Position numbers and translations under genes: made by a program. DNA of 64,000 nt from Spirosoma rhododendri (GTDB lineage Bacteria; Bacteroidota; Bacteroidia; Cytophagales; Spirosomataceae). The stretch spans positions 434,001 through 498,000 of the forward strand of contig NZ_CP051677.1 in the NCBI RefSeq assembly GCF_012849055.1, given 5' to 3'. The notes under the pieces were generated by a model that saw nothing but the letters and a program-made list of their open reading frames with translations, was not told the DNA's origin and made no database searches. This document shows positions 10,184 through 18,850 of this stretch, in pieces (position 1 is the stretch's first letter; the number at the start of each line of letters is the position of its first letter).

Positions 10184-11236
10184 TTATAACGAAACGCAGC
10201 GGGTAATATTCGCTTCGGGTTCGATTTCTTCGCCGTCGAGCAGGTAACGGGCAAACTGTTCGGCCAGATACGGCGACAGCGACACGCCTTTGGTACCCAT
10301 CCCCCCGAAAATACCCACGGCAGGCTGGTCAGGATGAATCCCGACAAACGGCCGCCGATCTTTACTGGACGGTCGGATACCGGCCTGCTGCCCAACGATT
10401 TCAAACGGAATTTTCAGCAACGCCCGCGCTTTCTCTTCCAGATACGTACGAGCCTCGTCGGTGGTTTTCCAGTCGAGGTCGTGCCAGCTGTAGGTGGCAC
10501 CGATACGGATCAGGCCGGGCCGGACGGGCAGCACGAATACCCCCTGATTAACGATGGATTTCACGGGGTAATTTTCGACCGTCGCCGTCAGGATCTGCCC
10601 TTTCACGGGGGCGTAGGGCAGCCAGTTAAACAGCGGGTTTTCGGTGGCCTGTACGCCATCGCAAAAGATGACTTTCCCAAACCGAACACCGTTCCAGATC
10701 ACCGACGATTCGGTCATCAGCAGCTCATCGACCGGTACACGACCTTCGTAGTACTGATTTTTGCGGATGAAATACCCTTTGATGAGCCGCCCGAACTCCG
10801 TCAGGTCGACCCAGCCCGCCTGCCCCACCGTCAGGCCACCCAGGGCGTTGTTGATGTAGGGCGCGTAGGCGTCGTCGTTGGTCGACGAATCGATGTATGG
10901 GCGAACGGCGGGGTCGGCGGTATAGGTCTGGTAGCTGAGCTTCTCGGCTTCCGAGCGGTAGGGCCGGTAGATGGTACCGGGGTGGAAAAAGCGGACGCCC
11001 AGCTCGGCCTCGATACTACTGTAGAAGTCGTGCAGAAACGGAAACAGCGCATCGGCTTTCCAGGTCTGCACCAGTTTGCGCCCCGTCAGCGGATTGACGA
11101 TGCCGGCAGCTACGGCCGACGCCGACGGTGTTGTGGGGTCGTTGGTCAGCACGACCGAGGAGCCGCGCTGATCGAGGGTCCAGGCCAGCACCGAGCCAGC
11201 TACACCCTGCCCCACAATCAGGTAATCGATGGTCAT
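10184..11236 (-). CDS. FAD-dependent oxidoreductase (DAO family)
   Basis: The 350-aa protein starts MTIDYLIVGQGVAGSVLAW, with a Rossmann dinucleotide motif GxGxxG (GQGVAG) at residues 9-14. It ends with a typical DAO C-terminal FAD motif (GIFGGMGTKGVSLSPYLAEQ). The family (glycine/D-amino-acid oxidase-like) oxidises amines with FAD; the substrate cannot be told. No signal peptide or membrane segment is seen, so it is likely cytoplasmic. Its ATG lies 3 bp after the cytidylate kinase stop, indicating one transcript with cmk. Confidence 0.85.
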   Translation of the reverse strand: MTIDYLIVGQGVAGSVLAWTLDQRGSSVVLTNDPTTPSASAVAAGIVNPLTGRKLVQTWKADALFPFLHDFYSSIEAELGVRFFHPGTIYRPYRSEAEKLSYQTYTADPAVRPYIDSSTNDDAYAPYINNALGGLTVGQAGWVDLTEFGRLIKGYFIRKNQYYEGRVPVDELLMTESSVIWNGVRFGKVIFCDGVQATENPLFNWLPYAPVKGQILTATVENYPVKSIVNQGVFVLPVRPGLIRIGATYSWHDLDWKTTDEARTYLEEKARALLKIPFEIVGQQAGIRPSSKDRRPFVGIHPDQPAVGIFGGMGTKGVSLSPYLAEQFARYLLDGEEIEPEANITRCVSL

Positions 11237-11239
11237 GGA

Positions 11240-11962
11240 TCAGCCGTTTACTGCTTTCCGATGCCCACGGCCGTGCCGGTGAATCTGGGCCAGCCGCGTG
11301 TCGGCCTGTTCGATAACCCACTCGATCTGCTCTTCGATGGCCATGTGCGAGGTGTCGAGCAGTACAGCATCGGGGGCCTGCACCAGCGGGCTTTCCGAGC
11401 GGGTACTATCGATGCGGTCGCGCTTTTCGAGGTTCTCGATGATGTCGTTCAGGTTGACCATCTCGCCTTTCTCCAGCAGTTCCTGCTGCCGTCGCCGGGC
11501 GCGGGTTTCGACGTCGGCAGTCATGAATATTTTGACTTCGGCATCGGGAAATACTTTCGTGCCAATGTCGCGTCCATCCATCACGACGCCCCGTTTGCGG
11601 CCCATCTTCTGCTGCTGGGCCACCATGGCCCAGCGCACTTCGGGAATGGCGCTTACTTCGCTGACGATGTTGGAGATAAACATCGTACGGATTTCTTCTT
11701 CCACATTGAGCCCGTTGAGGCAGGTCTCGTTTTTACCCGTACGCCCGTTGAAATTAAACGTGATATGAATTTTGTCGAGGGCGTTCAGCACATCACCGGT
11801 GTTGGAGAGCGAGACGTGTTCGCGGCTGAAAAACAGACTGACCGCCCGGTACATAGCCCCCGTATCGATGTAGGCGTATCCCATTCGGGCAGCTACAGCC
11901 TTAGCGGTCGTACTCTTTCCGCAGCTTGAATAGCCATCAATGGCAATCACGATCTTCGGCAT
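11240..11962 (-). CDS. cmk: Cytidylate kinase
   Basis: The 240-aa protein starts MPKIVIAIDGYSSCGKSTTA. The P-loop GYSSCGKST (residues 10-18) is followed by YIDTGAMYRAVSL and the NMP-binding VMDGRDIGTKVFPDAEVKIF, both characteristic of cytidylate kinase. It phosphorylates CMP/dCMP with ATP in the cytoplasm. Its length is slightly above the usual 225-230, with a basic tail (HRHGRGHRKAVNG). It is first in a two-gene unit with the FAD oxidoreductase. Confidence 0.96.
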   Translation of the reverse strand: MPKIVIAIDGYSSCGKSTTAKAVAARMGYAYIDTGAMYRAVSLFFSREHVSLSNTGDVLNALDKIHITFNFNGRTGKNETCLNGLNVEEEIRTMFISNIVSEVSAIPEVRWAMVAQQQKMGRKRGVVMDGRDIGTKVFPDAEVKIFMTADVETRARRRQQELLEKGEMVNLNDIIENLEKRDRIDSTRSESPLVQAPDAVLLDTSHMAIEEQIEWVIEQADTRLAQIHRHGRGHRKAVNG

Positions 11963-11996
11963 GACAAATAGGTCCGCCGAAGCGGGTAATTGGTTG

Positions 11997-12084
11997 GTTT
12001 AAGGTTTGTAGTTTGTGGTTTAAGGTTATCCCGTTCGAAACGGCTTGCCAGCAACATTGAACGGTAAACGTTAAACTTTAAACT
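11997..12084. repeat. Dispersed inverted repeat, TTTAAGGTTTGTAGTTT family (copy 1)
   Basis: The left side reads GTTTAAGGTTTGTAGTTTG and GTTTAAGGTT, the right side AACATTGAACGGTAAACGTT and AAACTTTAAACTT, so the two sides are imperfectly complementary. CCGTTCGAAACGG sits at the centre. The same family recurs at 18431-18500, 35794-35870 and 63638-63712, always intergenic. Confidence 0.75.
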
Positions 12085-12133
12085 TCCTTACAGGAGCAAA
12101 AGTAACCACAAAACACCCGATGGGCCAAACCAA

Positions 12134-12718
12134 TCAGCAGGCCCGGCGAGCCAGGAAATCGGCGCGTAGCATGGCGAAAATATGCTCGTCGAGGTATTGG
12201 TTATTCTTCACAGCCGCCTTGCGCAGTACGGCTTCGGGCCGGTAGCCAGCTGATTCCAGCACCCGCATCGACCCCCTGTTACCTTCCAGTACGCAGGCAA
12301 ACAGGCGGTTAACCTGAAAATTTTCAAAGATGTACTGCGTCAGCACCGGTATGGCTTCGCCCATGATACCCCGCCCCCAGAAGGGCTCCCCCAGCCAGTA
12401 ACCGATCTCGGCATTATACCGGTAAATGTCGTCTTTCACCGTGAAGCCGATGTTACCGACTGCCTTCCCGTCGACCTCAACGGCGAAGTTGGTCGGCTGC
12501 TGGTACGACTTGTTGGAACGCACCCACGAATGCGCATCGCGGGGGGTGTATGGGTATGGAAAGAAATCGCGGACGTTATTCCAGATCAACCGGTTGCTGG
12601 CGTAATAAGACAGCGTTTCTTCATCGCCCTCGCGCCAGGGGCGAAGGCGGCATTTGGTTAGCTGGAATGTAGTCGAAGTAGCGATCAAGGCAAGGTCAGG
12701 GCTATACGTAGTAAACAA
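12134..12718 (-). CDS. GNAT N-acetyltransferase (RimJ/RimL type)
   Basis: The 194-aa protein has Acetyltransf_3 features: CRLRPWREGDEETLSYY near the start, YWLGEPFWGRGIMGEAI carrying the acetyl-CoA pyrophosphate loop (QxxGxG-like GRGIMG), and RLFACVLEGNRGSMRVLESA with the family's NxxSxxVLEK-like motif. The acyl acceptor is unknown; relatives acetylate ribosomal protein N-termini or small amines. No in-frame ATG exists before the domain. The proposed start is TTG at 12718, with a second TTG about 10 codons later; an upstream stop rules out a long extension. It is divergent from the TonB receptor gene at 12895. Confidence 0.85.
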   Translation of the reverse strand: MFTTYSPDLALIATSTTFQLTKCRLRPWREGDEETLSYYASNRLIWNNVRDFFPYPYTPRDAHSWVRSNKSYQQPTNFAVEVDGKAVGNIGFTVKDDIYRYNAEIGYWLGEPFWGRGIMGEAIPVLTQYIFENFQVNRLFACVLEGNRGSMRVLESAGYRPEAVLRKAAVKNNQYLDEHIFAMLRADFLARRAC

Positions 12719-12859
12719 ATCTGGGGGGTAAATGTTGACGGCTGACCTTTCTCTGCTTCCGTCAACTCACGCGGGGAAATTCACCGGGAATATACGGCAA
12801 TTCACACCATGCCTGACGGGGTTGGTCGGAAAAGACAAGCGTTTGGCATCGCAGCGGGC

Positions 12860-12867
12860 CACCTTTG
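12860..12867 (+). promoter_or_regulatory. Candidate -7 box (CACCTTTG) for the TonB receptor gene
   Basis: CACCTTTG matches the Bacteroidota -7 consensus TAnnTTTG at seven of eight constraints and lies 27 bp before the ATG at 12895. No clear -33 TTTG was found, so support is modest. Confidence 0.4.
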
Positions 12868-12894
12868 ATTCGTCAAGGCCAACCTCCCACGACA

Positions 12895-15087
12895 ATGAAC
12901 CGAATCGCTCTACTTTTCCCCTGTCTGCTTGCCTTCACCGCATCGGCACAAACCGTACTGACCGGCCGCGTTACCGACCAGAAAGGCCACGGCCTCCCCG
13001 GTGCCAATGTTATGCTGCGGGGCACTTACGACGGCACCAGCACCGACAGCACGGGCGCGTTCCGCTTCAGCACCAGCCGCAAAGACACCGCAACGCTGTT
13101 TGTTTCCTATATCGGTTACGAACCAGACACCCGCGAAATCACGATCGGCCCCGGCCCGACCACGATCCGCCTGAATGAATCGGCCAACGAACTGAATACG
13201 GTTGTCGTGACGGCCGGGGTATTTGAAGCGTCCGACTCGAAGCGGATGACGATGCTCAAGCCGATGGATATCGTAACCACCGCCGGGGCCGGGGCCGACA
13301 TTACGTCGGTGATGAACCTGCTGCCCGGCACGCAGCGCGTCGGCGATCAGACGGGCCTGTTTGTGCGGGGCGGATCGGGCGAAGAAGCCAAGGTGGTGAT
13401 CGATGGTATGATCGTGCAGAATCCTTTTTTCAGCCAGTCGCCCAATCTTCAGTCGCGGGGCCGGTTTCAGCCGTTCATGTTTAAAGGTACGTCGTTCAGC
13501 ACGGGCGGTTATTCGGCGCAGTACGGGCAGGCACTATCGAGCGTGCTGCTGCTCAACACGACCGATCAGAACCAGAACGAAGGGCTGGGCGTGAGTATAA
13601 ACCTCGCCAACACCGGCCTCAACTACGACCACGCCACCGCCAACGCGTCGATTTCGGCAACGGCTCATTACGGCAACCTCAAACCGCTGTTTGCCCTTGT
13701 CCCGCAAAACATCGACTGGACGCACGTACCGGAGTTCGGCGGTGGCTCGCTGACGTACCGGTTGCAGACGAGCAAAACGGGTATGCTCAAGCTGTACAGC
13801 ATGTACTCCAACAGTCAGACGGGGTTGAACTTCGTTGACCCAGGCAGCGAGTCGGGCAAAACGGCTTTTAATCAGCAGAATCGCAACTTCTTCACGACCA
13901 GCACCTATACCGATAGCTGGGGCAATGGTACCTGGCAACTACTGTCGGGTCTGTCGTACAGCCACGACACCGACGCAACGGCCTACGGCACGCAGGATTT
14001 TGGCCGGGGTACCGATCGCTTGCAGGGCCGGTTCGTGCTGACGCGGGCTCTGGGTGGCAAGCTGGGCAATCAGCTGCTGTTTGGCACCGAAGGCAACCGG
14101 GTGACGTACCGAAACGCGGTGTCGGGAACGGCTTATTCACTGGTCGACGCGTACGGCGCGGTGTTTTTTGAATCGCAGGTGTACGCGGGCCGGAAACTGG
14201 CAATTCAGTCGGGCGTACGGGGTGAATATTCGTCGGCTATCAACCGGTTCAACCTGGCTCCTCGTATTTCGATGGCTTACAAAACGGGCCTATACAGTCA
14301 GGTGTCGCTGGCTTACGGGCAGTTTTACCAGACGCCCGACTATCGCTACCTGTATCGCAATACGACTCTCAGCTATGAACGCGCCGACCACCTGATTCTG
14401 AATTACCAGCTCATCAAAAACAAGCGCACGTTCCGTATCGAAACGTACTACAAAAACTACGCGCAACTGGTGCGGGAGTTCACCGGCCCCAACATGACCC
14501 TCGGCCCCTACGACGCGAACCCGTACCGATTTCCGTGGGGGCAGACGAACAGCACGGGCTACGGCTACGCCAAAGGGTTCGATTTGTTCTGGCGCGATCA
14601 GGCAACGATTAAAGGGCTGGACTACTGGATCACGTACAGCTTCGTCGACTCGAAACGCTTATTTCAGCAATTCCCGACGCTGGCAACACCCTCCTTTATC
14701 TCGAATCATAACATTGCCCTGATTGGCAAACGGTACTTCGAGAAAATCAGCACGAACATGGGCCTGACGTACACCATCAGCACGGGTCGCCCCTACTACA
14801 ACCCAACCAACCCCGTTTTTATGGCCGACCGCACCCCGACCGTTACGAACCTCAGCTTTATGGCGAGCCACCTGACCCACATCGGTAAAAACCTGACTAT
14901 CCTCTACGCCAGTGTCGACAACATCCTGAACACCCGCAACGTCTACACCTACCTCTACACCCCCGCCCGCGCCGACGGCCCCGCCCCCACCCGCTACGCC
15001 GTCGGCCCGGCTTCGTACCGTAGCTTCTTCGTTGGCGGCATCGTCATGCTGTCGCGCAAGGCGAAGGTTAATGCGCGGGAGTTGTGA
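12895..15087 (+). CDS. TonB-dependent receptor with N-terminal carboxypeptidase-like regulatory domain
   Basis: The start is MNRIALLFPCLLAFTASAQ, a signal peptide; the frame extends upstream only through a TTG. Residues about 20-105 form a CarboxypepD_reg-like domain (VLTGRVTDQKGHGLPGANVM). The plug follows (MNLLPGTQRVGDQTGLFVRG, a TonB-box/plug signature), then a beta-barrel rich in Tyr/Asn ending SYRSFFVGGIVMLSRKAKVN. The length of 730 aa is usual for the short non-SusC class. It should import an unknown ligand across the outer membrane using TonB energy. No SusD-like partner is adjacent, so a glycan role is less likely. It is followed by hairpin repeats and a small exported protein. Confidence 0.92.
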   Translation: MNRIALLFPCLLAFTASAQTVLTGRVTDQKGHGLPGANVMLRGTYDGTSTDSTGAFRFSTSRKDTATLFVSYIGYEPDTREITIGPGPTTIRLNESANELNTVVVTAGVFEASDSKRMTMLKPMDIVTTAGAGADITSVMNLLPGTQRVGDQTGLFVRGGSGEEAKVVIDGMIVQNPFFSQSPNLQSRGRFQPFMFKGTSFSTGGYSAQYGQALSSVLLLNTTDQNQNEGLGVSINLANTGLNYDHATANASISATAHYGNLKPLFALVPQNIDWTHVPEFGGGSLTYRLQTSKTGMLKLYSMYSNSQTGLNFVDPGSESGKTAFNQQNRNFFTTSTYTDSWGNGTWQLLSGLSYSHDTDATAYGTQDFGRGTDRLQGRFVLTRALGGKLGNQLLFGTEGNRVTYRNAVSGTAYSLVDAYGAVFFESQVYAGRKLAIQSGVRGEYSSAINRFNLAPRISMAYKTGLYSQVSLAYGQFYQTPDYRYLYRNTTLSYERADHLILNYQLIKNKRTFRIETYYKNYAQLVREFTGPNMTLGPYDANPYRFPWGQTNSTGYGYAKGFDLFWRDQATIKGLDYWITYSFVDSKRLFQQFPTLATPSFISNHNIALIGKRYFEKISTNMGLTYTISTGRPYYNPTNPVFMADRTPTVTNLSFMASHLTHIGKNLTILYASVDNILNTRNVYTYLYTPARADGPAPTRYAVGPASYRSFFVGGIVMLSRKAKVNAREL

Positions 15088-15119
15088 ATTACCTCACGGC
15101 AGCGGCCGACCGTCCCCTA

Positions 15120-15257
15120 CCCCTCTCCTAAAACAGGAGAGGGGTGACTAGCGGCAAAACAGCCTTTGGCATACATTCAGTGCAGTGTCTATTTTTTCAC
15201 AATGAGTGCGTAACAGAATACTGCTTGTCTGTAACGACACCCCTCTCCTGTTTTAGG
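15120..15257. repeat. Hairpin plus long inverted copy of CCTAAAACAGGAGAGGGGTG
   Basis: CCCCTCTCCT (15120-15129) pairs with AGGAGAGGGG (15135-15144) in a compact hairpin just after the TonB receptor. CCTAAAACAGGAGAGGGGTG (15127-15146) is also perfectly complementary to 15238-15257, so two alternative folds are possible. This may be a terminator or a dispersed palindrome. The rest of the gap to 15357 shows no gene beyond the untranslated leader of the next ORF. Confidence 0.65.
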
Positions 15258-15357
15258 CGGTCCGCCGTCGCGGGAGGGGCCGGGGGTGAGGTCAGCCGCT
15301 GCCATAATGTCAACTCCACAAACTCAAATCATTTCCCCTCCCAACCAAACCAGTCCA

Positions 15358-16011
15358 ATGAAAACCCTTATTATCACCCTCTTCGCGGCCCTGCTGGGCG
15401 CAACCGCTCCTACGCTGGCGCAATCGCCCCAGTACAAGCAAGCCATGACCGACGCGCTGACCGGTATGAACAAGAAAACCGATAAGCCCGCGACGGCCGA
15501 TATTCTGGCGTCGGCCAACCAGTTCGAGCGCATCGCCGGTGCCGAATCCGCTGAGTGGCTGCCTCGATATTATGCCGGTCTGAACTACGTGTATCTGGGT
15601 TTTCTGGGCGGCAGCGAAGCAGAGAAAGACAAGTATCTCGATCAGGCGGATGTCAATCTAAAAGCGGCCGAAACTATCTCGCCCAAAAACGACGAACTGG
15701 CTGTGCTGAAAGCGTACATCGCCCAGGCCCGCCTGACGGTCGACGCGATGAACCGCTGGCAGCAGTACGGCCCGCTGTTTCAGGCAGGTATCGAGCAGGC
15801 CAAAGCCATGAACCCGGCCAACCCCTGCCCGTATGTACTCGAAGGGTCATCGCTGATGTATACCCCCGCCCAGTTTGGTGGTGGCCCCGACAAAGCCTGC
15901 CCGGTACTGAAGCAGGCTATGGAAAAATTGGCGACCTTCAAGCCTGCCAGCGAATTTGCCCCCGGCTGGGGCAAGCAACAGATCGAACCCCTGCTGACGA
16001 AGTGCAAATAG
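15358..16011 (+). CDS. Exported TPR-like small protein, function unknown
   Basis: The 217-aa protein starts MKTLIITLFAALLGATAPTLAQ, a signal peptide that fixes the ATG at 15358; the frame itself begins earlier. The mature part is helical with TPR-like spacing (YYAGLNYVYLGFLGGSEAEK, ADVNLKAAETISPKNDELAVL) and ends in GKQQIEPLLTKCK. Similar periplasmic proteins are common in Cytophagales and have no assigned role. It lies between the TonB receptor and a sensor kinase on the same strand, but repeats on both sides argue against a tight operon. Confidence 0.75.
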   Translation: MKTLIITLFAALLGATAPTLAQSPQYKQAMTDALTGMNKKTDKPATADILASANQFERIAGAESAEWLPRYYAGLNYVYLGFLGGSEAEKDKYLDQADVNLKAAETISPKNDELAVLKAYIAQARLTVDAMNRWQQYGPLFQAGIEQAKAMNPANPCPYVLEGSSLMYTPAQFGGGPDKACPVLKQAMEKLATFKPASEFAPGWGKQQIEPLLTKCK

Positions 16012-16020
16012 CGGCAGGAC

Positions 16021-16120
16021 GGTTTTCAGCTTACAGTTTTCGGTATACGATTTACCCGCATGCCGGCATAAAACCGCTGAAAACTGTGAACTGAAAACCG
16101 TACACCGAAAACCGTATAGC
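16021..16120. repeat. Dispersed repeat, CTGAAAACCGTA / TACGGTTTTCAG family (copy 1)
   Basis: The left side carries GGTTTTCAGCTTACAGTTTT, the right side GAAAACTGTGAACTGAAAAC and two ACCGAAAACCGTA-like words, so the block folds on itself. Related words recur at 37201-37250, 40011-40040 and 40155-40190. It ends 6 bp before the kinase ATG. Confidence 0.65.
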
Positions 16121-16125
16121 GACCC

Positions 16126-17625
16126 ATGACCCGCGAACAACTCATCGACACGATTGGCAAAAACGGTCGGCGGCTAAGCATGAAAGCCGCCGACCTGACC
16201 GGGTTCGACTTTAGCGGACTCGATCTGACGCAGGCCGACTTCCGATTCGCCGACCTGCGACGGGCTAACTTCCGGGGTGCCATCTTACGGCAGGCCGACC
16301 TTAGCTACGCGAATCTGACGGGGGCCAACCTCACCGACGCTGACCTGTACGAAGCAAACCTGAACTTTTGCGGCCTGTCGGACACCAACCTCACCGGGGC
16401 TAATATGGAAGGCGCTAAGGTCAATTTTTCCGTTGGCCAGAGTCAGCCGTATTCGACCGCGAAGCTGCCCGCCGAACCGATCACCCTGACGACTATCCTG
16501 CAAAAACCCGGCTGGGGGCTGCTGATCGGTGCCCTGCTGGGGGCCTTGCTCATCTACGGCTGCAACGCGATTGTTTATTTTACCAACCTGATTGTCACGG
16601 CAAAAGACCCGGCATTAGTTGGTTTGTACCGCTTCCTGGTTGTGCAGAACATGTCCGATGGAGTCGTCATGTTTCTGCTTGTCTGGGCCTTGTCGATTCG
16701 GCTGGCGCGAACTGTAGCTAAACCCTGGAAACGACACCTGATCGTCACCGTAGTTGTCCTGATCAGTTTTTTCGTCGTCAACACCGGCGTTTATTATCTG
16801 ATCGGGAAACCCAGTATTGACGAACTAAAAAAACGCCCGCAGGGTATCGACGACACCGCCCCGTGGTTTTTCTACGTCATCGGTGATCTGCTGGTGGCCA
16901 ATTTTTTCCTGTACATCCTGCAACAGGGCCGGCAAATGACGCGCAAGCTCACAGAACAGGAGTTTCAGCTACTGAACCTTGAAAAGCTAAAGACTCGCGC
17001 TGAACTCGACGCGCTACAGGCCAAAATCAACCCGCACTTTCTGTACAACGCCCTCAACAGCATCGCCAGTCTGGTCCACGACGACCCCGAAAAAGCCGAA
17101 GAAATGACGCTGCTGCTGTCGAAACTATTCCGCTATTCGACCGGCCGCGATGGGGATCTGTTTTCGTCGTTGACCGATGAACTGGAAATGGTGCGTACCT
17201 ATCTACAGGTCGAGCAGGTGCGCTTCGGCAACCGGCTCACCTTTACCGTCGACATCAGCAACCCGGCGCTCAATGCCCTGCGGCTTCCCCAGTTTCTGCT
17301 CCAGCCCATCGTCGAGAACGCCATCAAACACGGCATTGCCAAACGCGCCGAGTCAGGGCGGATCGACGTCAGGATTTACGAAAAAAACGACTACCTGCAC
17401 CTCTGCGTCCACGACAATGGCCCTGCGTTCCCCGACGATATGGGCGGTGGCTACGGCCTGCGCAGTATTCAGGATAAGCTGCACCTGCTCTACGGCGACG
17501 ATGCCGACGTTGAATTCCAGAATTTTCCGCTCAAGCAGGTGCTTATCTCAATCCGATTAGCCCGGATCAACACCATGTCTACTGTTACCGCATCGCCCAC
17601 CCCGCCAACACCGACACCGTTATGA
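16126..17625 (+). CDS. Membrane sensor histidine kinase (LytS type) with N-terminal pentapeptide repeats
   Basis: The protein has 499 aa. Residues about 22-103 are pentapeptide repeats of the A(D/N)LxX type (LDLTQADFRFADLRRANFRG, LTGANLTDADLYEANL), which fold as a right-handed beta-helix. Four hydrophobic segments follow (about 130-155, 174-196, 204-225, 248-266), then a coiled linker and a His_kinase domain with INPHFLYNAL (phospho-acceptor His304). The C-terminal ATPase has a VENAIKHG N-box and GGGYGLRSI G-box. It should phosphorylate the LytTR regulator whose ATG overlaps its stop by 4 nt. The pentapeptide N-terminus has no signal peptide, so it is probably cytoplasmic. The stimulus is unknown. 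Confidence 0.92.
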   Translation: MTREQLIDTIGKNGRRLSMKAADLTGFDFSGLDLTQADFRFADLRRANFRGAILRQADLSYANLTGANLTDADLYEANLNFCGLSDTNLTGANMEGAKVNFSVGQSQPYSTAKLPAEPITLTTILQKPGWGLLIGALLGALLIYGCNAIVYFTNLIVTAKDPALVGLYRFLVVQNMSDGVVMFLLVWALSIRLARTVAKPWKRHLIVTVVVLISFFVVNTGVYYLIGKPSIDELKKRPQGIDDTAPWFFYVIGDLLVANFFLYILQQGRQMTRKLTEQEFQLLNLEKLKTRAELDALQAKINPHFLYNALNSIASLVHDDPEKAEEMTLLLSKLFRYSTGRDGDLFSSLTDELEMVRTYLQVEQVRFGNRLTFTVDISNPALNALRLPQFLLQPIVENAIKHGIAKRAESGRIDVRIYEKNDYLHLCVHDNGPAFPDDMGGGYGLRSIQDKLHLLYGDDADVEFQNFPLKQVLISIRLARINTMSTVTASPTPPTPTPL

Positions 17626-18422
17626 AACTCCCCCTCACCACGCTACTCATCGACGACGAACCGCTCGCCATCAACCGCCTGCGCCGACTTCTTGATAAAC
17701 ACCGAGATGTGTTTACCGTTGTCGGCGACGCGGCCAACGGAGCGGAAGGGTTGTCTATGATCGAAACGAAACAGCCCGATCTGGTTTTTCTGGATATTGA
17801 AATGCCTCTGCTCAACGGCTTCGAAATGCTGGCGCGCGTCACGACGATGCCGTTGGTTGTGTTCGCTACCGCCTTCGATCAGTACGCCATTCGTGCTTTC
17901 GAAGAGAACTCCGTCGACTACCTGCTCAAACCGATCGAAGCGGAGCGGCTCGCCCGCACGGCGCAGAAAATTCAGACACTGGCCGAACGTAGCGTTGCCT
18001 CACCCAATCCGGCTGACGAACCGGCTCCGCTACCCATGGCGACGGAGAATGTAATGCGGTTGCTGGCGCAGATGCAGCCGAAGAAAGAAATCTATTCGAT
18101 CTCGGTAAAACTGGGCGATAAGATCCGGCTTATCCCCCTGTCGGACATCGTTTACTTTGAAGCCGAAGACAAATACGTGTTTCTGTCGACCACCGACGGC
18201 CAGAAATTTCTGACCAGTTACACCCTCACCACGCTCAGCGACAAACTCCCCGACACGTTTGTGCGCATCAGCCGATCGGCGATGATTAACCGCCAGAAAA
18301 TCAGCGAAGCCCACAAGCATTTCGACGGTAAATTCCAGTTGGTCATGGGCGACAAAAAAGCCACCCGCCTGACCACCGGCACCACCTACGGCGATACCAT
18401 CCGGCAGCTGCTGGAATTGTGA
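17622..18422 (+). CDS. LytTR-family response regulator
   Basis: The 266-aa protein has a receiver domain (LLIDDEPLAINRLRRLL; phospho-acceptor Asp58 in LVFLDIEMP; conserved Lys in DYLLKPIEAERL). A linker of about 45 residues leads to a LytTR DNA-binding domain (about 165-266: YSISVKLGDKIRLIPLSDIV, YFEAEDKYVFL, FVRISRSAMINRQKI). It starts ATG inside the kinase stop (ATGA overlap), a translationally coupled pair. The targets are unknown; the adjacent SUI1 gene is separated by a repeat and need not be regulated. Confidence 0.95.
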   Translation: MKLPLTTLLIDDEPLAINRLRRLLDKHRDVFTVVGDAANGAEGLSMIETKQPDLVFLDIEMPLLNGFEMLARVTTMPLVVFATAFDQYAIRAFEENSVDYLLKPIEAERLARTAQKIQTLAERSVASPNPADEPAPLPMATENVMRLLAQMQPKKEIYSISVKLGDKIRLIPLSDIVYFEAEDKYVFLSTTDGQKFLTSYTLTTLSDKLPDTFVRISRSAMINRQKISEAHKHFDGKFQLVMGDKKATRLTTGTTYGDTIRQLLEL

Positions 18423-18430
18423 ACGTTGGG

Positions 18431-18500
18431 CTTAAAGTTTGGGGTTTATGGTTTAAGGTTTGTCGGCTAACTTTAAACCTTATACATCAAACCTTGACCC
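18431..18500. repeat. Dispersed inverted repeat, TTTAAGGTT family (copy 2)
   Basis: GGTTTATGGTTTAAGGTTTG and CTTTAAACCTTATACATCAA with AACCTTGAC form an imperfect palindrome in the 85-bp gap between the response regulator stop and the SUI1 ATG. It resembles 11997-12084, 35794-35870 and 63638-63712. Confidence 0.7.
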
Positions 18501-18507
18501 CTCTCAG

Positions 18508-18843
18508 ATGAGTAAGAAAAACCGCTCCGGCGTCGTCTATTCGACAAATCCCGATTTCGACTACCAATCCGACGATACGCCGGAAGCGGAAACGCTGGCA
18601 CCGGCGCAGCAGAACCTGAAAATCTGGCTGGTCAAGTTGGGGGGCAGTAAAGTCGTTACGGCGGTTCGGGAATTTATCGGCACCGACGCCGATCTGGCCG
18701 AGCTGGGTAAACAGCTAAAAGCCGCCTGCGGAACAGGCGGCTCAGTGAAAGACGGCGAAATTCTGATTCAGGGCGACCACCGCGACAAAGTGCTGACGTG
18801 GCTCACCGGCAAAGGCTATAAAGCCAAGAAAGCGGGCGGCTGA
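18508..18843 (+). CDS. SUI1/YciH-family translation initiation factor
   Basis: The 111-aa protein starts MSKKNRSGVVYSTNPDFDYQ; the ATG at 18508 is preferred because the upstream part of the frame lies in the repeat. The C-terminal SUI1/eIF1 fold shows LGGSKVVTAVREFIGTDADL, CGTGGSVKDGEILIQGDHRD and VLTWLTGKGYKAKKAGG. In bacteria YciH is a non-essential homologue of eIF1 thought to affect start-codon selection on the 30S subunit. It is convergent with the next gene, 7 bp apart. Confidence 0.93.
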   Translation: MSKKNRSGVVYSTNPDFDYQSDDTPEAETLAPAQQNLKIWLVKLGGSKVVTAVREFIGTDADLAELGKQLKAACGTGGSVKDGEILIQGDHRDKVLTWLTGKGYKAKKAGG

Positions 18844-18850
18844 TGCGTGG

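Noticed and set aside
10334..11929. A 531-aa plus-strand open frame
   Set aside because: It is antisense to both the FAD oxidoreductase and cmk and crosses their junction; GC-rich antisense frames stay open by codon bias.
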